This document shows, in pieces, positions 34,159 through 41,791 of a stretch of 64,000 nt of DNA (positions are counted from its first letter, which is position 1; every line of letters begins with the position of its first letter). Both the position numbers and the translations under genes were made by a program. Location of the stretch: the NCBI GenBank assembly GCA_028286605.1, contig JAQBRE010000002.1, forward strand, positions 186,001 to 250,000, given 5' to 3'. The stretch comes from Parcubacteria group bacterium. GTDB lineage: Bacteria > Patescibacteria > Paceibacteria > UBA9973 > UBA2103. The notes under the pieces were generated by a model that was not told where the DNA came from, made no database searches, and saw only the letters and a list, made by a program, of their open reading frames with translations.

Positions 34159-35462
34159 TTTATACCCCCTCATCACCGCGCGGCTTCACGCTCCTTATCG
34201 CCGTCATACTTTCAACCGTCGTCCTTACGGTGGGTCTTTCGCTGCTCGATGTCGCATACAAGCAGACCATTCTTTCTTCCACAGCGAAACAATCGCAGGC
34301 GGCGTTTTATAATGCGGATTCCGCGCTTGAATGCGCGTTGTATTACGATCAGAAACTCGATGCCTTCGATTTCGCGACGCCTTTAGCTGCTTCATCGCTT
34401 ACCTGCAGCAGTACGCCCGTAACGAATTATTCTACGGTTGTAAACCCTGCAATGACAATGCGTACGACCATCTTCACAACCCCGTGCCCAGGGAGCGGCA
34501 TTTCTGCAACGACGACCATATATAAATATGCAGGCGGTGCAACGAGCTTGTATGCAGACGGCTTTAATACATGTACTGCGACTGATCCACGTCGTGTCGA
34601 GCGCGGTTTGAAGGCTACCTATGGTGACCCTTCGGCTCCGGTTATTCCTTCAGGCCCTTCGCTTACGTATTTGATAGTTGCAGGCGGCGGCGGCGGCGCT
34701 GCCTGGGCAGGTGGCGGTGGCGGTGGCGGTGGCGTTATAACCGGAAGCGCAGCAGCGACATCAGGAAGCTATTCGATAGTGGTTGGCAGTGGAGGCGCTT
34801 CGGGCTTTACTGGTAGCCCCACACCTTCTGATTATCAAGGAAAGAATGGAACTAATTCTTCGTTCAATGGAATGAGCGCGATAGGCGGTGGCGGTGGCGG
34901 CGCGTCTACGCCGGTTGCAGCGCCTGGCAGTGCCGGAGGTTCGGGCGGTGGCGCTGGATACCCTAGTTCAGGAACAAATGCCGGAGGCGCAGGTACGGCA
35001 GGTCAGGGAAATAGCGGTGCTTCTGAAGCATCTGTACCGGGAACTTGGGCAGGCGGCGGCGGCGGTGCGAGCGCTGCAGGTACTTCAGGAAGTGCCGCAG
35101 CAGCGGGTGCAGGTGGCGCAGGACTGAGCAGTGCTATAAGCGGTTCGTCAGTTGTGTACGGTTCAGGCGGCGGTGGTGGCGACTGGACCGCGACGGCATT
35201 TGGTCCGGGCGGATCTGGCGCAGGAAGCGGTGGCGGCATAGGAAATCCAGCTCTCGCCAATAGAGGCGGTGGCGGTGGCGGTGGCGGTTTCTTCCCCGGC
35301 CCCGGCGGAGAACCAGGAGGCGTGGGTGGATCTGGTGTCGTAATAATTAGTATTCCTACGTCTTCGGCTGCGGGTATTACTACGACGGGCGCCACGCTCA
35401 CCACTTCTGGCGGCAACAATATATATACATTCACCGGAAACGGCACGTTCGTTGTACCGTAA
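34155..35462 (+). CDS. PilX-like minor pilin fused to a long glycine-rich domain
   Basis: 435 residues from the ATG at 34155. PRGFTLLIAVILSTVVLTVG lacks Glu5, as in PilX/GspK-like tip pilins, and SQAAFYNADSALECALYY is the PilX block. From about residue 170 the protein changes to a Gly-rich domain: it opens TYLIVAGGGGGAA, has about ten runs of Gly, and closes GGSGVVIISIP plus NNIYTFTGNGTFVVP. Such domains occur in phage tail-fibre adhesins. It is the last gene of the minor pilin set, so a tip adhesin is a reasonable inference. Confidence 0.82.
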   Translation: MIYTPSSPRGFTLLIAVILSTVVLTVGLSLLDVAYKQTILSSTAKQSQAAFYNADSALECALYYDQKLDAFDFATPLAASSLTCSSTPVTNYSTVVNPAMTMRTTIFTTPCPGSGISATTTIYKYAGGATSLYADGFNTCTATDPRRVERGLKATYGDPSAPVIPSGPSLTYLIVAGGGGGAAWAGGGGGGGGVITGSAAATSGSYSIVVGSGGASGFTGSPTPSDYQGKNGTNSSFNGMSAIGGGGGGASTPVAAPGSAGGSGGGAGYPSSGTNAGGAGTAGQGNSGASEASVPGTWAGGGGGASAAGTSGSAAAAGAGGAGLSSAISGSSVVYGSGGGGGDWTATAFGPGGSGAGSGGGIGNPALANRGGGGGGGGFFPGPGGEPGGVGGSGVVIISIPTSSAAGITTTGATLTTSGGNNIYTFTGNGTFVVP

Positions 35463-35481
35463 TTTCCTGTAGAATAAGGGA

Positions 35482-37497
35482 ATGAAGGTCCCTGAAGATA
35501 AGAAGAAGCGTCTAGCTGCGCTGCGCGCTTCCATATCTACCTATCGATCCCTTCAGCATGAGAAGGATGAATCGCCCATATCTTCTGAGGCGCTTGATTC
35601 GCTTAAATATGAGCTCGCGAATCTGGAGAAACAGTATCCCGAACTTGTTACGCCTGATTCTCCGACGCAGACAATTGCCGGTACGGTACTGCCGGAACTC
35701 AAGAAAACGAAGCATCAGGTTCCGCAATGGTCGCTCGATGACGCATTCACCGAAGAGGACATTCGTACATTCGATGAACGCGTGAAGCGAACCCTGCAAA
35801 AGCAACTGGGTCGTGCGGCGAATCCTACGTACGCCTGCGAACTGAAGATAGATGGCTTGCATATCGTGCTCACCTATAAAGACGGCGCCCTCGTTACGGC
35901 AGCAACGCGCGGTGATGGCGTCGTGGGTGAAGACGTCACGCATAACATTCGAACTATCAAGAGCGTGGCGCAAACATTGCCGCGCCCGATCGACCTGATC
36001 GTCGAAGGGGAAGTGTATCTGACACGTTCCGGCTTTAAGAAATTGAATGAATTGCGTGCGAAAGAAGAACAGCCTCTGTTTGCGAATCCACGTAATGCAG
36101 CAGCAGGTTCGATTCGCCAGCTCGATTCGGGTGTTGCGGCGAAGCGTCCGCTCGGCGTATTCCTCTACGATCTCGATGTGTTGAGCGAAACAATGCCCGA
36201 TACTCAGATACATGAGTTGGAATATATCGCATCGCTCGGGTTGCCGACGAACAATCATGCAGTGCTTGCTTCGAGCGTTGAAGAAATAATGGCCGTGTGG
36301 AAGAAGTGGCAGGGCAAGGCTCGCGATAAGGCGGACTATCAGATAGACGGAATCGTCATAAAGGTGAACGAACGAGAATTTCAAGAAGCGTTGGGATACA
36401 CCGGTAAGGGTCCGCGTTTCTCTATCGCGCTTAAGTTTCCGGCCGAACAGGTGACAACGGTGGTGGAGGATATCGTGCTGCAGATAGGACGTACGGGGGT
36501 GGTAACGCCAGTAGCGCAGCTGAAGCCGGTTTCAGTGGCGGGTACCACTGTAGCGCGCGCCACGCTGCACAACGAAGATTTCATAAAAGATAAGGACATA
36601 CGCATCGGCGATACGGTCATCCTTCAGAAGGCAGGGGACATCATTCCGGAAATCGTGCAGGTACTTATGGAATTTCGTACGGGGAAAGAGAAGGTGTGGA
36701 AATTCCCGAAGCGCTCATCACTGTGCGGCGGAGACGGCACGATAGAGCGCGTACCGGGCGAGGCCGCGCGTCGCTGCGCGACGCGCGGCAGCTTTAGCGA
36801 ACAGTATCGCAAGCTCGCGCACTTCGCCGGCCGCTCTGCGCTCGACATAGATGGGCTTGGAAAGGAAACGGTAAAGCTACTCATGGAACACGAGCTCGTC
36901 AGCTCGTTCGATGACTTCTTCGAGCTTACACGTGATGAACTCCTTGCACTTCCGGGCTTCAAGGAGAAATCCGCAGATAACCTGCTCGCTTCGCTCGCAG
37001 ACCGCACGCAGGTATCGATGGATCGTTTCCTGGTCGGCCTTTCAATACCGCACGTCGGTGAGGAGACCGCATATCTTCTTGCAAGTAATTTCAGCACGCT
37101 TGCAAAGCTTCAGAAGGCGAGTGCAGAAGAAATCGCGAACGTGCGCGGCATCGGTGACATCATCGGCCGCTCCGTGCATACCTGGTTCACAGACGCAGAG
37201 AATCAGGAATTGATCGCGCGCCTGGGTACGCATCTCTCGCTTACGAAAGTTGTTGCACCGGTCGGCGGTCCGCTTGAAGGGCAGACGGTCGTGGTAACGG
37301 GCACGCTCGAAGGATATGCACGCGAAGAAGCCGAGGCGGCGGTGCGCAAGGCAGGCGGAAATGTATCCGGCTCAGTGTCGAAGAAGACCTCATTCCTATT
37401 GGCTGGTGAAAAGCCCGGAAGCAACAAGGCCAAAGCAGAGAAGCTTGGCGTGCCGGTGATAGATGAGACGGAGTTCCGAAAGCGCCTCGGTTCGTGA
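35482..37497 (+). CDS. ligA: NAD-dependent DNA ligase with degenerate zinc finger
   Basis: 671 residues, the full LigA layout: Ia domain (SSEALDSLKYELANLEKQYPEL, SPTQ), adenylation motif KIDG in CELKIDGLHI, RGDGVVGEDVT, GEVYL, OB fold, zinc finger, helix-hairpin-helix repeats (about 480-590) and BRCT (about 595-671). The zinc finger has only two of four cysteines: SSLC and RCATRGS replace CxxC and RCxxxxC, with Ser at the two lost places. TAGAAT ends 6 bases before the ATG. It seals nicks during replication and repair. Confidence 0.96.
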   Translation: MKVPEDKKKRLAALRASISTYRSLQHEKDESPISSEALDSLKYELANLEKQYPELVTPDSPTQTIAGTVLPELKKTKHQVPQWSLDDAFTEEDIRTFDERVKRTLQKQLGRAANPTYACELKIDGLHIVLTYKDGALVTAATRGDGVVGEDVTHNIRTIKSVAQTLPRPIDLIVEGEVYLTRSGFKKLNELRAKEEQPLFANPRNAAAGSIRQLDSGVAAKRPLGVFLYDLDVLSETMPDTQIHELEYIASLGLPTNNHAVLASSVEEIMAVWKKWQGKARDKADYQIDGIVIKVNEREFQEALGYTGKGPRFSIALKFPAEQVTTVVEDIVLQIGRTGVVTPVAQLKPVSVAGTTVARATLHNEDFIKDKDIRIGDTVILQKAGDIIPEIVQVLMEFRTGKEKVWKFPKRSSLCGGDGTIERVPGEAARRCATRGSFSEQYRKLAHFAGRSALDIDGLGKETVKLLMEHELVSSFDDFFELTRDELLALPGFKEKSADNLLASLADRTQVSMDRFLVGLSIPHVGEETAYLLASNFSTLAKLQKASAEEIANVRGIGDIIGRSVHTWFTDAENQELIARLGTHLSLTKVVAPVGGPLEGQTVVVTGTLEGYAREEAEAAVRKAGGNVSGSVSKKTSFLLAGEKPGSNKAKAEKLGVPVIDETEFRKRLGS

Positions 37498-37509
37498 TAG
37501 AGTACCCGC

Positions 37510-37812
37510 ATGACCGCGCACGCAACGCCCGACGATGTTAAGAAACTGGCCGCCCTCGCGCGCCTTTCCGTTTCTGAAAAAGACCTGCCGAAGCTAGCTG
37601 CGGAATTCGACAGTATCCTTGCGTATATCGGTCAGCTCGATGAGCTCGCTCTTCCGAAAGCGGAGGGGCCACGCGTAACGGATGTCGTGAATTCATTCCG
37701 TGCCGATGGTGCGCCGCACGAGAAAGGCGAGTTCACCAAAAAGATCGTCGATGCATTCCCGCAGAAGGAAGGGAACGCCCTTTCAGTGAAGCAGATCATC
37801 GTCAACGATTAA
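37510..37812 (+). CDS. gatC: Asp-tRNA(Asn)/Glu-tRNA(Gln) amidotransferase subunit C
   Basis: 100 residues: DDVKKLAALARLSVSEKDLPKLAAEFDSILAYI is the GatC helical start, and VNSFRADGAP the extended middle part. It stabilises GatA in the GatCAB complex that makes Gln-tRNA and/or Asn-tRNA. TAGAGT ends 6 bases before the ATG. gatA follows after 1 base. Confidence 0.93.
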   Translation: MTAHATPDDVKKLAALARLSVSEKDLPKLAAEFDSILAYIGQLDELALPKAEGPRVTDVVNSFRADGAPHEKGEFTKKIVDAFPQKEGNALSVKQIIVND

Positions 37813-37813
37813 T

Positions 37814-39250
37814 ATGACCAATCTTAAAAATAGTCTCGCAGAACTCACGATAACTGAAGCCGCACGCATGCTCCGCACGAAGGAGTGTACCGTGCGTGAA
37901 CTTTGGGATGCGTGTGCCGCAGCGGCGAGTGCACAGAACGAAAAGCTTAATGCATACCTCGAGCTATTCGTTGCAGACGATGCTGCTATCGACGCTGCAC
38001 AGGCACGTATCGGTAGCGGCGATGCGCCGCTTCTTTGCGGCATTCCGCTCGCAATCAAAGACAATATTTTAATAGAAGGACATATCGCGAGCGCAGCGAG
38101 CAAGATGCTTGAGAACTACAAGGCCACGTATGATGCGACGGTTATCACGAAGCTGCGCGCCGCAGGCGCGCTCTTCCTCGGCCGTACGAATATGGACGAG
38201 TTTGCCATGGGAAGCTCCACTGAACATTCCGCATTCGGTCGCGTAAAGAATCCGTATGATCATGCGCGCGTGCCCGGCGGTTCTTCCGGCGGTTCGGCTG
38301 CGGCAGTCGCCGCTCACATGGCCATCGCGTCGCTCGGCACTGATACGGGCGGTTCCATTCGTCAGCCTGCTGCACACACCGGCCTTGTCGGACTCAAGCC
38401 AACTTATGGTGCAGTCTCGCGCTCTGGGGCTATAGCGCTCGGTTCTTCCCTGGATCAGATCGGTCCGTTCGGAAAGAGCGTCGCTGACACCAAAGCACTC
38501 TTCGATACTATTAAAGGTGCGGATACGCTCGACGCTACCACCACGCCGCCAGACACCTATATCGTTCGTGATGCGAAGAAGTCGCTTCGTATTGGAATTC
38601 CGATGCGTCTCCTCGAAGAGGGAATCGATGCGGATGTACGCGCTGCCTTTGACGCGACCATAGAGAAACTCAAGAGCGAAGGCCATACGGTGGTGGATAT
38701 TTCACTTCCAACCAGCAAGTATGCGCTCCCGGTGTACTACGTGATCATGCCGGCTGAAGCGTCGACGAATCTTTCCCGTTATGACGGTATCCGTTATGGT
38801 CTCGCTGAACGCAGCGCAACGTTGCTTGATGACTACATCGATTCCCGTACGAAGGGATTCGGTGCAGAGACGCAGCGCCGCATTCTGCTCGGCACCTTCG
38901 TGCTTTCTTCGGGATACATCGATGCCTATTACCGAAAAGCAGACGCCGCACGCGGCGTCCTTACGGCAGAATATGATACGGCGTTCGAATCCTGCGATGT
39001 CATCGCATTTCCAACGACGCCCTCGCCGGCCTTCAAGGCCGGCGAGAAGTCCGATCCTGTCTCCATGTATCTTGAAGATGTCTTCACCGTAACGGCGAAT
39101 CTCACCGGCATGCCTGCACTTTCCGTCCCTATGGGTACGGTCGTACGCGAAGAGTCCACCCTTCCGATAGGCATCCATTTCACCGCTCCGAAAGGCAATG
39201 AAGAGATACTGTTTAAAATCGGTGCGTCTGTGACCGGCGAGCAGCTATAA
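37814..39250 (+). CDS. gatA: Asp-tRNA(Asn)/Glu-tRNA(Gln) amidotransferase subunit A
   Basis: 478 residues of the amidase signature family. The catalytic triad is Lys in LAIKDNILIEG and the two Ser in PGGSSGGSAAAVAA and TDTGGSIRQPA. GatA releases ammonia from glutamine for amidation of mischarged tRNA. gatB is not in this window; the next gene is a membrane HEPN-like protein. Confidence 0.95.
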   Translation: MTNLKNSLAELTITEAARMLRTKECTVRELWDACAAAASAQNEKLNAYLELFVADDAAIDAAQARIGSGDAPLLCGIPLAIKDNILIEGHIASAASKMLENYKATYDATVITKLRAAGALFLGRTNMDEFAMGSSTEHSAFGRVKNPYDHARVPGGSSGGSAAAVAAHMAIASLGTDTGGSIRQPAAHTGLVGLKPTYGAVSRSGAIALGSSLDQIGPFGKSVADTKALFDTIKGADTLDATTTPPDTYIVRDAKKSLRIGIPMRLLEEGIDADVRAAFDATIEKLKSEGHTVVDISLPTSKYALPVYYVIMPAEASTNLSRYDGIRYGLAERSATLLDDYIDSRTKGFGAETQRRILLGTFVLSSGYIDAYYRKADAARGVLTAEYDTAFESCDVIAFPTTPSPAFKAGEKSDPVSMYLEDVFTVTANLTGMPALSVPMGTVVREESTLPIGIHFTAPKGNEEILFKIGASVTGEQL

Positions 39251-39257
39251 TAAGCTG

Positions 39258-39881
39258 ATGGGAACCACTACGGTTACAACGACCGGTCCGGCCGTACATT
39301 TCATTAATGTCGAGTATTTTTTCCGACTCCTGTACGACCTCATCTTCGGCCTGCACATTGGTTCGGTGAACGTCGGCATCGGCAACACATCTGGTCTCGT
39401 TACGCTTGCCGGACAGATCTGGCTTTTCATAAGCGTCATCGCGTGGATCGTCGCGCTCGGTGCATGCTGGGCGCTCGTCTATTACACGACACGGTACTGG
39501 CAGTTGCTTGAACAGGAGAATGAACGATACACGACTATCTCTGAACCGGAGGCACATGTACAGGTGGAACATTCACGCTGGGCGTACATAAAACAGCTTA
39601 TCGAGAGTCCGCAGGAAAGCGATTGGCGCCAGGCGATCATCGAAGCAGATATCATGCTGGACGAAGTGCTTACGCGTTCGGGATATCAGGGCAATACGAT
39701 TGGCGATAAGCTGAAGACCGCGAATCCAGATCGCTTCACGACCATTCGCAATGCATGGGACGCGCATACTGTGCGCAATGAAATTGCGCACTCGGGCTCT
39801 GCATATCAGCTCACGAACCACGCTGCATTCCGCACGATTCAGAATTACGAAGCGGTGTTCCGCCAGTTCAACGAGATTTGA
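39258..39881 (+). CDS. Membrane protein with HEPN-like cytoplasmic domain
   Basis: 207 residues. One hydrophobic stretch around 20-35 and a strong membrane helix at about 50-78 are followed by a helical domain (about 105-207). The C-terminal part has HTVRNEIAHSG, matching the HEPN RxxxxH signature, in the context AFRTIQNYEAVF. HEPN domains are often RNases, though some only bind nucleotide or protein. It starts 7 bases after gatA, and its 3' end overlaps the convergent LAGLIDADG-like gene by 37 bases. Confidence 0.6.
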   Translation: MGTTTVTTTGPAVHFINVEYFFRLLYDLIFGLHIGSVNVGIGNTSGLVTLAGQIWLFISVIAWIVALGACWALVYYTTRYWQLLEQENERYTTISEPEAHVQVEHSRWAYIKQLIESPQESDWRQAIIEADIMLDEVLTRSGYQGNTIGDKLKTANPDRFTTIRNAWDAHTVRNEIAHSGSAYQLTNHAAFRTIQNYEAVFRQFNEI

Positions 39882-40546
39882 TTCGGTATTTCAGCAATAC
39901 TTGCGAGTATTCTTCTTCGAAGCGAGGTGCTGTTTCGTACTTTTATGCGAATCGTGCCGATATAGGTTTTTGAATCACGATCTACGTTTCCATACCCGCT
40001 TATATATGTTGGTTTTGAAAATTGTTCTCTGGGAATATTTGTCTCTTTAGACCAGAAAGAAGTAATTCTCTCGGTTTCGTCATTGTATAAATTATTAATT
40101 GTTATTCGAGCATGAATATCTTTTAGTGGAATTTGATAACACATATCGAGCCATTGAATTGCGGTATTTATAATCTTTGGGTCTGAATTCGTAAATCCAA
40201 ACTCCTGACTTCCTCTTTTGTATCCTTCACCCCAATACAAACCAATTCCAAGCATAAAAAGATCACGGATTTGTAACATGTCTATATCTTCTTTCCCTTG
40301 CTTTGTCTGAGCCAAGATGTCATGAATTTTTCGAGTCTTGTTTTTCTCAATCCACGGAGCAAGTGCTGCTAGTGACGCAGTGCGATGTCGTTCAGACAAG
40401 TACTCCTTCTGCTTAGTCGTTAGAGAAACGTTTTTACACCATCTACTTACAGTGCTGCTGCTTACTCTTAGGTTGTCGGCAATTTCCTTAATACTCATTC
40501 CGCTCGCGCGGAGTTCCAAAGCCCTCCCATGAAGTTCATTTTTCAT
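39845..40546 (-). CDS. HTH plus LAGLIDADG-like domain protein
   Basis: 233 residues: an N-terminal helix-turn-helix (about 16-39, MSIKEIADNLRVSSSTVSRW) and a LAGLIDADG-like motif FMLGIGLYWGEGYKRG (about 97-112) followed by a GFTNSDPKII block. AT-rich relative to its surroundings. It diverges from the intron-split tRNA gene, with about 95 bases between. It may be a homing endonuclease with a regulatory head; whether it acts on the tRNA or its intron is unknown. Confidence 0.75.
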   Translation of the reverse strand: MKNELHGRALELRASGMSIKEIADNLRVSSSTVSRWCKNVSLTTKQKEYLSERHRTASLAALAPWIEKNKTRKIHDILAQTKQGKEDIDMLQIRDLFMLGIGLYWGEGYKRGSQEFGFTNSDPKIINTAIQWLDMCYQIPLKDIHARITINNLYNDETERITSFWSKETNIPREQFSKPTYISGYGNVDRDSKTYIGTIRIKVRNSTSLRRRILASIAEIPNQISLNWRNTAS

Positions 40547-40603
40547 ACTTTAATGCTAAGCATATATCGGTAAATATTCTCTATATTTTGAGTGAATATA
40601 GCA

Positions 40604-40632
40604 TTGCGTTCTTCATATTTTCCCTATATAAT
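40604..40632 (+). promoter_or_regulatory. Promoter of the split initiator tRNA
   Basis: TTGCGT (40604-40609), 17-base spacer and perfect TATAAT (40627-40632). The -10 ends 8 bases before the first tRNA base at 40641, so transcription may begin at or within 2 bases of the mature 5' end, leaving almost no leader for RNase P. Confidence 0.75.
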
Positions 40633-40640
40633 CGCCGGAT

Positions 40641-40929
40641 AGCGGGGTAGAGGAGAGGTACCTCGGGAGGATTGAATTATAAGGGCGTCCGCAGGAGCAA
40701 TCATGTGGAAGATCAACTGCCAAATTCGGTGAAACCCTCACGTCCGAAAGGACGAAAGGCAATGCCGAGCCAAGCCTGTCGAAAGACAGGAAGGTGTAGA
40801 GACTAGACGGTAGACACCCCTCGTGGGTGAAGGCATAGTCCAGACCACAAATTCGTCTTCGGACGAAGCAACGAAAGTTGTAGCGGCAAGCATAACCTCC
40901 AGACGCCGGTTCGATTCCGGCCCCCGCAA
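40641..40929 (+). tRNA. Initiator tRNA-Met(CAU) interrupted by a group I intron
   Basis: Exons are 40641-40672 and 40891-40929. Joined, they give acceptor GCGGGG/CCCCGC (positions 2-7/66-71) with an unpaired A1-A72, D stem GAGG/CCTC with A11-U24, anticodon stem GGAGG/CCTCC, loop AUCAUAA (anticodon CAU), T arm GCCGG TTCGATT CCGGC and discriminator A. The open 1-72 pair and A11-U24 are initiator marks. Of the three G-C pairs expected at 29-31/39-41, the first is A-U. CCA is not encoded. The intron lies between U33 and C34, just before the anticodon. Confidence 0.93.
40673..40890 (+). ncRNA. Self-splicing group I intron (IC3-like) in tRNA-fMet
   Basis: 218 bases. The conserved core is visible in order: P (TGCCAAATTCGGTGAAACC), Q (AATGCCGAGCCAAGC), R (GTGTAGAGACTAGACGGTAG) and S (GAAGGCATAGTCC). 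Hairpins with GAAA loops fit peripheral stems (CGTCC GAAA GGACG, CTGTC GAAA GACAG, CAAC GAAA GTTG). The 5' exon ends in U and the intron ends in G, as group I splicing needs. The core is strikingly like that of the Azoarcus tRNA-Ile intron as I recall it. No reading frame lies inside. Confidence 0.93.
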
Positions 40930-41003
40930 CACGATTGTGACATCAGGAACCAATACCGGCCCCTGTCAAAGTTGGTATTGTACCGGTTCGGGTGTTCAAC
41001 AGA

Positions 41004-41036
41004 AAAAGTCTGCAAATATCATGCAGGCTTTTTCTG
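41004..41036 (+). terminator. Intrinsic terminator of the tRNA-fMet unit
   Basis: Stem AAAAAG(T)CTGCA / TGCAGGCTTTTT with loop AATATCA and T run. The 75 bases between the tRNA and this hairpin hold a weaker inverted repeat (CAATACC...GGTATTG) and no gene. Confidence 0.75.
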
Positions 41037-41111
41037 TGTGTATGCTGGGTGGCGCCCATCTACAGCTCAGGATAGTATGTATCTATTCAAATTACTTAAG
41101 AACAATATCGT

Positions 41112-41705
41112 ATGAAGACATCTAACACTCTTTGGATTGCAGTAGCATTAGTAGTCATTATCGTAGGAGGGTACTGGTACTGGAGCACGACTCAGTCTTC
41201 AAGCACATCACCCGCGGCAGTTTCCACCGGTACGCAAACGGCTCCGATAGCGTCAACAGTAAATGTAGGTTCGAACGCGCAGCTCCCTAGCTACCTAACT
41301 GCAGCAAACGGAATGGCACTGTATACCTATAATGCTGATACGTCAGGGGTAAGCAACTGCACTGGTTCATGTGCTGGATTCTGGCCTCCGTATACAGTTT
41401 CGAGCACAGCCAATATCTCTGCGGGATCAGACATCTCAGGAACCATCGGAACGATAAAGCGTGCAGATGGAAGCATGCAGGTTACCTATAACGGCATGCC
41501 TCTCTATTTCTTCGTTCAGGACAAGAATTCTGGACAGGTAACAGGGAACGGAGTACAAAACTTCTCAATCGCTACGCCAACCACGGTGTCGGCACAAAAA
41601 GCGGCTGCTGCACCAAAGACCGTGGCACCCGCTGCGCCTGTAGTAGCTCCGGTTAAAACAACGCCTGCGCCTACGACACCTGCCCCGTACAACTACAATT
41701 ATTAA
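41112..41705 (+). CDS. Membrane-anchored secreted-repeat (PF03640-type) protein
   Basis: 197 residues: an N-terminal helix (about 7-24), a Ser/Thr linker, then the 'secreted repeat of unknown function' pattern: ALYTYNADTSGVSNCTGSC, FWPPY and MQVTYNGMPLYFFVQD. A Pro/Ala/Thr tail ends NYNY. The two cysteines (NCTGSC) probably bond. Exposed outside; function unknown. A terminator follows. Confidence 0.8.
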   Translation: MKTSNTLWIAVALVVIIVGGYWYWSTTQSSSTSPAAVSTGTQTAPIASTVNVGSNAQLPSYLTAANGMALYTYNADTSGVSNCTGSCAGFWPPYTVSSTANISAGSDISGTIGTIKRADGSMQVTYNGMPLYFFVQDKNSGQVTGNGVQNFSIATPTTVSAQKAAAAPKTVAPAAPVVAPVKTTPAPTTPAPYNYNY

Positions 41706-41741
41706 TCGCATCTGAGCTGGGAACTCCGGTTTCTATACTCA

Positions 41742-41780
41742 AAAGAAAAAGCTCGCACGGTACGCGCGAGCTTTTTCTTT
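41742..41780. terminator. Bidirectional intrinsic terminator
   Basis: Stem AAAGAAAAAGCTCGC / GCGAGCTTTTTCTTT with a 9-base loop between two convergent genes. Confidence 0.85.
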
Positions 41781-41791
41781 CATCGTACTTC

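Noticed and set aside
34680..35300. Repeated GGCGGCGGC runs as a DNA repeat array
   Set aside because: They are codon repeats for glycine within one reading frame of irregular spacing, not a nucleotide-level array.
35003..35446. Proline-rich minus-strand frame
   Set aside because: It is only the reverse of the glycine-rich codons of the pilin fusion gene.
40573..40599. AATATTC ... GAATATA inverted repeat upstream of the HTH/LAGLIDADG gene as an operator
   Set aside because: The repeat is short and the region is AT-rich, so chance is likely. No second copy was seen.
40948..40978. CAATACC...GGTATTG hairpin downstream of the split tRNA as a second RNA gene
   Set aside because: Too short and lacking T-arm or other RNA family features; at most a transcript-end structure.
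40823..41125. Frame covering the end of the tRNA intron, possibly an intron-encoded protein
   Set aside because: It runs through intron core elements, the 3' tRNA exon and a terminator and has no endonuclease motif. The intron is ORF-less.
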